A stretch of 64,000 nucleotides of DNA, taken from assembly GCF_037975245.1 (NCBI RefSeq), contig NC_092582.1, forward strand, positions 14,959,077-15,023,076, given 5' to 3'. Numbering within the stretch: the stretch's first letter is position 1; each line of letters opens with the position of its first letter. Positions 15,201 to 27,200 of this stretch are shown one piece after another. The stretch comes from Apostichopus japonicus. Taxonomy: Eukaryota > Echinodermata > Holothuroidea > Aspidochirotida > Stichopodidae. The translations under genes were made by a program, and so were the position numbers. A model generated the notes under the pieces. That model did not search any database, was not told where the DNA came from, and saw nothing but the letters and a program-made list of their open reading frames with translations.

Positions 15201-18200
15201 CTTTTACTGAATGTCTACTCATTCTCACGAATGGAAGAGCATTTCAAATATTTGTAAGAAATGGTCTAAAAATGAGTGAATTAAGTCAAGGATTTTTTTG
15301 ACCATTTCTCAGTCTCAAAGAGCATTTATGACCAACTGTGTCTTATATAAATAACGAAAGATAACGACATACCTCTTTGGACCTGCTTTGAAGATTCAAT
15401 GCTTCAGTGAGTTGTTTGTTCTGATCGCCAGCTCCTTTTAACCTATTTTCCAAGTCCTGAGGAAACGGAAATACCTCCTCAATATAAAATTTGACTTTCT
15501 CTGCATAAGTGAATTTTAAAGTTTACCCACAATAAAAGCTCTCTCAAGTTTTCTCTACCACTTATATCCTTAAAGTACAGACTATATTAGCTGCAACAAA
15601 ATTAATCATTTTTATATCAGATTTATAAGCTATGCATATAGGTCATGACCCTGATTTACATAAAGTGTTCGACTTACTTTGAACTTTTGTTTCTGATCCA
15701 GATTAGCCCTATGAAGTTGTTCCAAATCATTCTCCTTTTCTTTCAACAATTTCCTGAGGTCATCGGCTTCAGCTTCGGCTGCTTCTGTTGCTAAAATCTG
15801 TTCCTCAACTTTACCCTGCAAAGGAAGTAACGTGATTGGTTAACTCTAGTTGTTGCTATGGTTACAACATTTTGTAGGATATATGAATTTATAGAGGAAA
15901 AATACAGAGATAATTTTGGAAAGTTGAAAACTTACATCTTGTTTAGCCAAGAAAATGTGAAGTTTATATTTAGTATTCAGAAATTAATTACACAAAAGTG
16001 TCAAAATAAAAATGTCTTCTGTCTGTTAAGATGGTAAACTAGACTAACGAGCTGCATAGAAACGGCTTTCCTAGATGGGTAAGCAGAGATGCTAGGTTTG
16101 GAAAATACTTTTCAATAATAAAGAGACCAAAACTAGGTTATTTTATACAGAAAATCAACATACTTCCATGATGCCATGTACACCTTAACATTAATACATT
16201 TATCATTCAACCCACAATGCCCAGTTACAAAAGCTTCACATATAAAATTCGGTCACATATTTCATTCTAATTTTCTTTGTAATACAATCTTTTGGATATT
16301 TTACTTTTAACTTTAACGGAGATCTGACTGTAATGATACACACTGATGTGTTTTAGTCATATTTTATGATTTTAGTAACTTTTTCTTACACTCAATGTAG
16401 TTGTTATGTGGAAGCAAGTGTTGAATGTCCGACCCAAACTACTGCTCAAGACGTTCAGTTGTCTGAGACAGGCATTTAATACCTTTGTGAAAATTGTGCT
16501 CACGCAAAAATCTGGACTAAGTATATGTAAAAAACATATTTCCATATCCATTGTTATTTTCCGTACGAACTACGGAAAAACCCAGACTGGTTGGCATGTC
16601 AGGGTAAGTAAGATATAATATTTAATAATCAAACCTCCAATCTCTTCTCTTTCTCCTTCAACCTCTTCTTCAGATCATCCAAGGCCGAGTCGGCATCTCG
16701 AGACTGTTCCTGAAGAAAGGAGAACAAAGTCGCAGCTTGTGTCATCATGAGAGTGTATTTGTGGACAGCAGTGACACAGTCCTACCAATGAATCATTTTA
16801 AATGCTCCTGAGCGATATTTTAAATTCCCTTCTTGATTCTTTGTCAAGGTATGCAACTTTATAAGATTTAAATATTAAGAATCTTGCATTTGAAGCCAAA
16901 GTAAGCTGATGACATATAGCTGCTCACTTCACACAGTGTTGGTTTTTAGCCTCCCATTTGGCCTCCCATAAGGCATTAAACTTGGTTGAATTGAGGCATC
17001 TCTGTTGAATGTGATATCAGAGAGAGTAAAGTTCAAAGAAGAGAGGGAAAAATAAAAGCAATCAAGCAGAAAATGTAACCCTGAAACCAGAAGAAAGAAT
17101 GTTTGCCTTGGTTTCCTGTTTTATACAGTTGTGTAGTATAATTGTAATACCTCATTGCTCCTGTAAGGAGGTGATGAATTGCCATGGCAACAGTTGTCAT
17201 GGTAACAATGTGAGTTCCTTAGTGACCCTTTATAGTTGGAATGTTATAGAATACTTACTGATTTAAGTGGAATATTAACATCAAGTGGGTGAAATTTATA
17301 TTAAAAAAAATGAAGGTGCTTGTCACGGTGTGTAAGAACAGGTTCTAACAAGCTGCTTAAGTTTTAAACCATTCTACTTTTTGTTCTAGATGCAACATGC
17401 AGTTTACTACAATGACAAAACTAAGAGAAATGCATTCTTTTTTTTCTTTTTGAAACGGCTGACAAAAAAAGACATGTCTTGTGGCATATTGATGTTGTGG
17501 TGATTACAAATACAGCAGTGTTTCTCTAATTCTAAATCTTGGTGTAAAGACGATGTGAGGACAACTAACGAGATAAAATGAATGGAAAACTTAAAACGAA
17601 CAATGTGAGTAGTCTGAGTACATATACTGTGATGTACAAGTCCTTTTAGAAGATATGTGAGCAGCATTCAAATTAACATTTTCACCATTATCTATTCTAT
17701 TTTATCTCAAATGGGTTTAAATATAGCTTTCACATGGAACTGGGTTAAACTGAAGTCACATTAGCATTGACTCAGATTTAGGTCAAATTAAAGTCATTTA
17801 AGCTTGCACAACTGAAGTCACATTAGCATTGACTCAGAAGTAAACCAAATTAAAGGCACTTTAGCTTGAAATCAGATGTGGGTCAAATTAAAGTCATTTA
17901 AGCTTTCACATGTAACTGGGTTAAACTGAAGTCACATTAGCATCGACTCAGGGGTGAGTTGAATTAAAGGCATTTTAGCATTGACTCGAAGGTGGTTCAA
18001 AATAAAAGTCATTGCACAATTGATTCAGAGGTATGTTAAATTAAAGTCCATTTTAATAGTATTCACTCAGGGGGTGAGTCAACTTAAAGGCATGTTAGCA
18101 TTGACTCAGAGGTGGGTTCAACTAAATTAATTTTAGCATTGACTCTGATGTGGGTTAAACTTAAGTCATTTTAGCACTGACTCTGATGTGGGGTTAAACT

Positions 18201-21200
18201 AAAAGTCATTTTAGCTTAGCAGTTGCATGCATCAATTTACACATTACGAACAGCATTTTGGCATCATAAGTGGTAAGCTTGACATTTTTTCTGTTTTCAA
18301 TCTCAAAACCAACGACAGAAATGGAGATAAAAGATTCTATCAATATTAAATTATTGATGGAGTGAAACATTTCCATTACAAAGTCTTGAAGAGTGGGGTA
18401 TGGGATGGTGAAGACAGCTACTTGAATAAGTTTGATGAGCAAGTGGAAACACAAAGGAAGCACGTCACAGGAAAATGGTGGGAACAAAACAGAAGCCCTT
18501 CTCTTCAGGAGGACAAAAAAAGGAAAACACTATGGACTGCAAAATAACTCACGAGAGATGAGAAGTTACTTCGGGCGTTCTCCATGAGATCCTGTAAAGG
18601 GTTATGGTGTGGGAGGATGCAGGAAAATGTTGAACAATTGAACTTTACTATAATTGGGTATTTGCCGTTGCCTATCATAAAATACTGAAGAACTTTTGTT
18701 CTATGTATAAAAATGGGGGGGGGTATAAATTCTTGATTTTGTTTCTCATTTTGCTAAGATTCTTTTGTCTTTTTGAAGTTGGCTTATCGTTTCTTATTAT
18801 TATTTTTGCTGGCATGGAAAATGACTTTGCAGACACCAGACCACCAATATATATAGACTCTTGTCAATCTTCTTGTAAAGGCATCTTTGTGCCATTATAT
18901 CTCTGTTTTTTTTAAGCTGGCCAGCAAAGAGATTTTCAGCACCTTAAACATTATTAACTCAGACATTTTTTCCGTCGACCAGAAAAGTAGCAGTTATTTC
19001 TCTTAGTATTAACAAAACTCTCACCAACCACTAGAAAGTGTAGTTGAAGGCCACTATATTAAAGTTAAGGGGTTCAGGCTTGCCTGGGGAAACATGCCAT
19101 CCATTCTATCACTAATCTTGCTAAACTTTACATATTTTAAGACTATAATTTTATTCACTTTACACAAGAAAGTTACAAATGAAGTAAACTCATTTTCTGT
19201 TGCTTATAATTTTCATTAACTTCTTTAACTTTTTGCATAAAAAACTTAATTTCTTTCGAAATCACCTCCCTGCCCGTTTCTGGTTTGTACCGAATGCAAC
19301 TTGGGAGTGATCCCTGGTTACACAGTATGCAAGCTAATGTGGTTTCTGAATGTCGCCCCCCATTTAAAAAAAAACAAAGGCTATATAGGGATCGCTACCA
19401 ACTAAGACTAAGGATAGCTCAGTTGGTCGTGTGTTGGGTCACTGGTTTCAATCCCGTTCTTGCCATAAATATCTTTGCTCTTTAAAATTGTTTTATATTT
19501 TCCCAGTCAGGTTTTCGCTGTTTGTTTATTTGTATAATAAAGAAAACTGTCGCCCTACTTCTAATATAGAGTGTATCTCTGCATCATATCTGGTTCACAT
19601 ACCTGTATGATCTCATCTTTATCTTGGAGTGTCTTGTTCAACTTCTGGATCAGCTTGTCTTTCTTGTCGAGATCTTTCTTGCAGTCGTCGAGAAGATCCT
19701 GAACAAAAGGAAAAAAATAGAGTGATATGGAAACTGGCTAGTGCTTTAAAGTTTGTTATGGCCGGTGAAAACAAACTCAAAATTCAATTCCTTGCTAATT
19801 GATTTCTCATGTTGTAGCATATGTTGTAATATTGACTTGAATAATTCTATGGCCAGTGAAAACAAACTCAAAAGTCAATACATTGCTAAATTATTTCTCA
19901 TTATGTAACATATTTTGTAATTATGACTTGAATAATTAAATGACCATGTAATATTTGATGAATAGCTGTTGAAAACAATTTCAAATATTAGCGACAGTGT
20001 TATCTAAAAATAAGCTGAGTGTTTTGAATCCACTTTTCAATCAGACATTTCCTTAGTTGGAAGAGATATCACCATACTTCTGCTACGGAATAGCGACCCA
20101 AATGTATACAGAGAAACCAAATCATGCCTCACCTCATAGTGATCCTTCATATCTCCAGTTTCACGAGCAGCTCTGTCTCTAGCCTCCTGTACCTGATTCT
20201 GCAGATCCTGTCCAAAAAATACAAAAATTGCAGGTTTTTTTAAGACAAAACCAGCAAATAATTTAGTTAAATAAATACCAGCTATTACCATTCAAAGATG
20301 TAAAATTTTACAATATCATGTAAAACTTGACACGTATTTGCTTATCTTGAAGTTTGCCCAACTTCACACATCCCCCAACCACCTTCTTGGTCTTATGTAC
20401 AAGCACAGAGCACAACCCAATCTTTTCTTTTACACTTCTCAGCTGGTCGCAAGAAGATTTCATTAAACCACTGTAACAAAATTTGAAGTCCCCTTAAATC
20501 CATCTATTTTTCCCAATTAATATACTCCATCAGATAAAATCTTTTGTTTTTTTACTTGCCTGGATGTCAGCTTCTTTCTCCCCGAGGCGCTTCTGGTTGT
20601 CAGCCTCTCCTTGTATCTTCTCGTTTCTCAGCCGATCAATCTCCTGTTGCTTACAGGCGTTGGTCTTCTGGAGACCCTGTTGAGAAGCATTTCGTGGAAG
20701 GTATGACTTCTAACTTCTAAAATGTTTAAAGTAGTGTGGACTTGCTAATCTATTTACAGCCAATAAATACCGAGGGATTACTATTAAATAACTTTCATAG
20801 CAGACTCCTCCCACTCCACCCCTTCCCCACCCCCTGCCCCACTACACTTGATAACAAAGTCTGCTGATGATGCCTCCGACAATTTGATCCTTCCATAGGT
20901 TCTCTGATCAGGTAAAGTGGTTATCCAACAAGATTTAAAGTGGTTATCCAACAAGATTAATGAAGAGTGTGGTGTAGGACGGAGTGTGGGGTAGGACAGA
21001 GTGTGGGGTAGGACGGAGTGTGGGGTAGGACGGAGTGTGGGGTAGGACGGAGTGTGGGGTAGGACGGAGTGTGGGGTAGGACCAAGTATGTGGGAAGACC
21101 GAGTGTGGATTAGAATGAAGTGTGGGGTAGGGCCGAGTGTGGGGTAGGACCAAATATGTGGGAAGACCGAGTGTGGATTAGGATGAAGTGTGGGGTAGGG

Positions 21201-24200
21201 CCGAGTGTGGGTAGGACCAAGTGTGGGGTAGGACCAAGTATGTGGGAAGACCGAGTGTGGATTAGGATGAAATGTGGGGTAGGGCCGAGTGTGGGATAGG
21301 ACCGAGTGTGGGGTAGGACCAAGTATGTGGGAAGACCGAGTGTGGATTAAGATGAAGTGTGGGGTAGGGCCGAGTGTGGGGTAGGACCAAGTATGTGGGA
21401 AGACCGAGTGTGGATTAGGATCAAGTGTGGGGTAGGGCGGACTGCTTTAACTGAAGGTTAAGAGCGTTCTAACTGCTCGACAACCCATAAGATGTAGCTT
21501 CCATCGTCCATACCATGAATTTAATAGTTGACGGTCATCAAAGACCATACGACCACCCATTCAAATCAACCCTGATTCCAGGGTCCAAGAATAGAAAACT
21601 TTTCTCTCCATACGACTGGCCAGATGGAATTTGAAGTGTCTGATCCCGTTCATCATTATTGTTTGGGGGTTGGGAAGTCAGGAGGGGGAGGGGAAATGGA
21701 GTTTGAAACATGTGGTCATTAATTCCTTTCAACCCATCAACCCTAATTCCAGGATCCTAAGACCACAAATTTACCTCTCCATGTGACAAACAACATAATA
21801 ATCCCATTAGCTGATGCCTTTTGGCAATTTCTCGGAGGGTGTTTGAAACACCTGTTCGATAAAAATTGTTTTTCTGCAGGTTGACGAAACAGAACATCCT
21901 TATGAAATACCACAAACCTAATACAAGCATACAAAACTTATCATCCTGTCTAAATTGACTATTTTAAAACAAGAGCCTAAACACAGTATCCCCTCAATAC
22001 TTGCAAGACCCATTTTTTTCAAATTCAAATTTGTGAAAATCATTCTTCCTTAGAAATCCTCTAAAACACCAGGAATGCTAGTTGTAACCCATGCCAAGAT
22101 ATTATTTTTTCCCCTTTTAGTCAAACCTTCCATATGACTTTTGAATAAAATTGTATACCAAAAATATGATTTTCTATCCAAAGAGAGGAATTTAATGGCA
22201 AAACAGAATATAAATCAAGAAATGTAAGGGGAAAAATGGGGGGGGGAACAAGCTAGATATCTTCTCCCTACCTCATTTTCCAGTTGCTTGGCGTGGAGAT
22301 CTGCCTTCAAATCAGCAACGTTTGTCTGTATGTCCGATACTGAGGATTGGTACTGCTCCAAATCCTAGAAAATGGCCAAGACAAAAAACAAAGAATGGAT
22401 AACAAAAGGCCAAAAAGCTCAGAAATTCTGAAAACCAATATTTCTCCTGGATAAAGGGGGTAGTATTTCAGTGAGGGAGAAAATACGACAATCTGTTAAA
22501 TATTTATTTCAACACCCACACACATTTTGTATATTAGTATTATTAAATTCATGCGAAAAGCAAGTACTAGAAAAGTGCAATGTTTGTCACTTGTACTTTA
22601 CATGAAACTTGACTAAGTTTAAGCTCATAAAACCTGACATTTTTTGTGGGATTTCAGTGTCAAATTTCTTTAAAATATTTAATAACCAGAAAATGAAACA
22701 ATTAGTGGTTACGATGCCTAAACATATTCATAGTGTGGTAAGCCATACATGTTAATAGCCATAAACTTGCGCACACCAAAATGAAGAGGATTATCTATTG
22801 ACTAAAGGCGGCAATATATAAGGGTATCAGGAATCAGTTATCATATTGACAAAGTTTAAGTCTGTTTAGTGACATATTATAACCAGAAAGCCAGTTGGCT
22901 TTGTGATTCCTTGACATACTGTGTGCTCAAAATTCAAAATAACTATCTGACTAATGTAATACAAGTGAGTTAAATTTGTCCAAGAATTAAGTATAAGCCA
23001 GAAAAGATCAGAACTCTTAGCACTCTCGGTGGACATCAACCATTTCATTCACTGGCAAGGAATTTACGTTATAGAATCTTTATTCCAAAATGTTTCGATA
23101 TCCAGAAAGAACAGTCTCCCTATGTGAAATATACACACACACATGTATGTATAAAACAACATTTCTTTTTACCAATTTTGGGCTAGCAAGTCCCTTTAAT
23201 AATTTTTATTAATGAATGAGAGTTACATTAACATTGTTTATAAACTGTGAAATATTTTCACAACGTACTGCCAAAGCAATAGTCATGTAGTATAAATCAC
23301 AGAGACAATGGCCAATTTGATTTAACCTGTTGACCCCCTTAAGCCAAATTTTTGCCCATTTGAAAGAACCATTGGAGGAAAGCTGCTTTAAAGATATGGT
23401 CAAAGAGGGGGAGAGTCGTTTAGGAGTATGCTACCCATCAAAGTGAGAATAAAAGTCATGCCTTCTATATCCTATCATGTACTTCCTGTTTAGCCACTTA
23501 CCTGGTATTTCTTCATTTCAGCTTTGTGCATGGCTTCCCTGGCCACAGATACTTCCTTGTCCTTGTTATCCAGTTGTTGATAAAGTTGATCAATCTAGTA
23601 ACCAAAAAAACAGACATTTATCTTATTATTTTATTTAATTATTATGATTATTATTAAACAAAATTAATATTAAATTATAAATGGGACTTTCTTTGGGAAT
23701 TTCTTTCATTGTAGGGAATGTATACATGTATATGTGTGTGCCCTGTAGTTCTTAGAGGTCACAATGATACACAAACAAGTATAACATTAATTGGACATTG
23801 CTGGAAGAATGTGGGGTAGAATGAGAGAGGGCCTAGGTCATAGGTCATTCTAAGAGACAATTTAAAGGAATATGTCACCTCTTTTTCTTTTCCTCTCATA
23901 GCTTGAACAAAGCCTTGTATGGCTTTGTCTCTCTTTAACGTATTACTCTTCAGAGATTGGATCTCGTTCTTTGCCATGTTAAGCTCTTTCGCTGCTTCCT
24001 GGTAACGGAAAAAATAAACAAAAATTTGAAGGAGGGATCTTCCCTATCAGAATTTTAATGTCCTAACATCAACAAATTCATAATCATAGTTTAAAGAAAT
24101 CACAAAAGAGTCGGACACTAAATAAGTATTGCACTTTTCAAATGTTTGACAACTGTTATTAACAATGAATCATTTTAGATCCCTACTCATGGTAAGTGAC

Positions 24201-27200
24201 CAGATGCCTAATTTACCTCAAAGCAGGGTTATAAAGTACACTAGTGACAGAGGCTAATGCAATATCAACATGAATATTCTAAGATGAGGAGAAAAGGTGA
24301 AGTGGTGGAGGATATCTATCAACTTCTGAGACCAAAACCAGAGAAAATTGAGGTTTTGTGAAAAATTAGAGACCAATTTATTATGCAGGAGATATATTTT
24401 ATGTTATTTTAATACTTGCTGTAACATAAATGAGAATCCTACTTAGGAGGAACTTTTTGCAGGTTTTGCAAGTATCTCACTTAGCAACAGATGATTCATC
24501 ATGAAGCAGGGTTGGAAAAATGCTATGAATCACCTAAATCATGTTCAAGAGTTAATTTATATTCCTTGTGGGAAATCAATGGGCAACAGAATCAACAAAT
24601 GAATGATAAAAATGAAATAACAATTTACAAAATCTGATAAATTATAAAAAGTGAGCATGAAAAACTTCAGCATAGTGTTTGACTTTTCTTTTCACTAATT
24701 GTTAAAGTACCCGAATGAATCAAAAGTGATTGGTTGTCCACTCAATAAACAGTGGCGTGAAATTTGCGTTATTAAGCAAACATTCGCAGGAAAGTTCAAG
24801 AAAAGTTTCGCAACCCTGAAGACGACTTACCTTCTCAGCATTCTGAGCAGATCTCAAGTCATTCTCCAGGTCCTGCAAAAAAAAAAAAATGTTTTTCAGT
24901 AAAATATGGAAGGCATCCTATCCTGAAAGCATCTTTGTTGTTCAATGCAAACCTATGAAAGTACTTCCTTCCATTAGGGTGTATTTCTCTAAAAAACAAG
25001 GACACCATCTTTAGACAGAGAATGTTCCATACCAAAAATTGCTAGATAACACAAAAAGCTTGTGGAAGGAAGTGAAGTAGCAGTCCCTCACCCATTTTTT
25101 TTTTGTCTCCATGGCAACAATGGAACAATTTCAATTGGTTGTTCTTAACATGTCGTCAGACCCCACAGAGAGTTCATTGGGTGTGAGAGTGTGCATAAAG
25201 TGTAGGCCAGAACGTTTGGTGCGCATTACTACATATTTGTATTATGTGCGCTTTGCTGGGAAAGTGGTCCATAGCTTTTGTCAGCTTCTCAAATTGGTCT
25301 GTGATTCACGAAAATTATGAATCACAGGGAACCTTGTGACTTGCTGCTTGCATTTCTACAATATTTAAGGTGTGTGTATCGTTGGACTACCTAAACCATG
25401 TTACGTTCCTTGATGAAGGATTTGACCTCTAAGCACATGATTACTCTTAAATCGATAACAATGCCAAACTGCTGCTGTTGAATTGGCACTTACCTTCATG
25501 TCATCGTCTTTGCCTGCTAGTTCCTCTTTAGCTTTCTCCAAGGTCTCTTCCAGTTGCTTAATCTTCTTCAAATTTCCATCTTTTTGTTTCTAAAAAATAA
25601 CAAAGAGTAGGTATTTCTAATTATGAACAGTCATTCCTGCCAATTTGAATGGAAAATTACAGTTCTAAAATACAATCAAAATCAGAAAACAGAAGTCCAC
25701 AGTTGTTCAATACTGAGGTACCGTAGGCATCGCTCCACAATAATAACTTGGAGAGGGGAAGGGGAAGGGGTGGGAGGGGATGGGGGTTGGTAACAGCCGC
25801 AACAACATTATTTTCCAAATCTCTTAGTAATTACACTGTGTTTCATTCTAGCTAGCACTATAACTTAACGATTTATAAACTAAAAGTCAATTCAATGCTA
25901 TATTTATTAAATCTAGATATAAGAAAATTACTCTAAAAACTTATCCCGCTGACCCATTTTGCGATATAAACTTTACCTCTATCCTCTCCTCAGCATTTCT
26001 CTTCTCTTCAGTTAGTTCATCTTCGAGTTCCCTCTTCAAGTCCTAAGACAAGAACACAATTATTTAACAAAATATTACTCTGTTTAAAGGGTACATGAAA
26101 TAAAGGGTACATGAAATAAAGGGTACATGAAATAAATGCTATTTAAAAGCAATATCTCTTATTTCATACCCAGGTATATCTAACATATCGTCATAAGAAA
26201 TTGCTACTAACCTTTAGACATTAACCTTTCAAATTGAAAAAATACTAAATTTCTTGATTTCCTTGGTTGAGGATTTTAGTGTAGTGTGAATGAATTTTTT
26301 TTTTTAAGTTCTGATTTTTAGTGTAGTGTAAATGTTTAGTCCAAAATGTTTTAGATGACATTCAGAAGGTTAACCCTGATAAAAACATGTCTCCACCTTC
26401 CAGTTGTACTTTTCATCTATTTACATACAAACTGTGATTTAGTTAAATTTGGTACTGTATTTTTTCAACACCAAAAAGTTACCTCCACTTCTTTCTCTTT
26501 CTCTGCCAGCTCCTTCCTCAGTTTGTCGTTATCCTTCCTGAGAGGTTGCAAAGTACCCTCTGAGGTCTGCTGCTTCTCCTCCATGAGTCTGGAGATGACT
26601 TCTTCCTTGGTCTGAAGGGCAGACTGCAGCTGATCGATCACCCTAAAAAAATTCAAAAGTTCAAAAGTTTGTTGAACTGTCAAAATGGTTTACAAACTTC
26701 CTCTGAGCTGAAAGCATTTTGAAAACTGTTATAATGTAGCTGGACTTTCACTGCCACAAACATTCATTCTTCATCAAATATCATCAAGTTTATATTTAGA
26801 TAGCAAACAAAGGATTAATGATAAATAGAACACTGTAAGAAGATGCCACCATATAAATTGTTGCCGTGCAACTGATCTTGAGCCATTTCTATTGAATGTA
26901 CTTCTTTCTGCCCCATTACTTCACACCTCTCTTCTCTCTATCTCTTCTCCTCTCCACGCCTCCCTCTTTCCCATGACTACAAAACGGCACATTTATTTCT
27001 CTACAATGAACTCTTTGCTGTTTTCTAATGCCAGTGATTTCTTGTCGGCCTTATTATCTTGAACCACTCTCTCCTGCTCTTTCTTTTGCTCATGAGCCTT
27101 TCAAATTCACTCTGCTTCTCCCCCTCCCCCACCACTCCCCCACCTCCTCTCCAACCTCTATTCTTCTCTCTCTGACACTGACACTGCATTTTATACCTAC

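Noticed and set aside
19402-19470. Functional tRNA gene
   Set aside because: The A-box to B-box distance is too short for an anticodon arm and no acceptor stem pairs; it is a SINE or pseudogene fragment.
20944-21322. Pro/His/Thr-rich open frames on the minus strand
   Set aside because: They are translations of the 17-bp minisatellite; three units make 17 codons, which gives a false periodic protein.
20964-21442. Possible CRISPR-like array
   Set aside because: Contiguous variant repeats without unique spacers, in a eukaryotic intron; it is a minisatellite.
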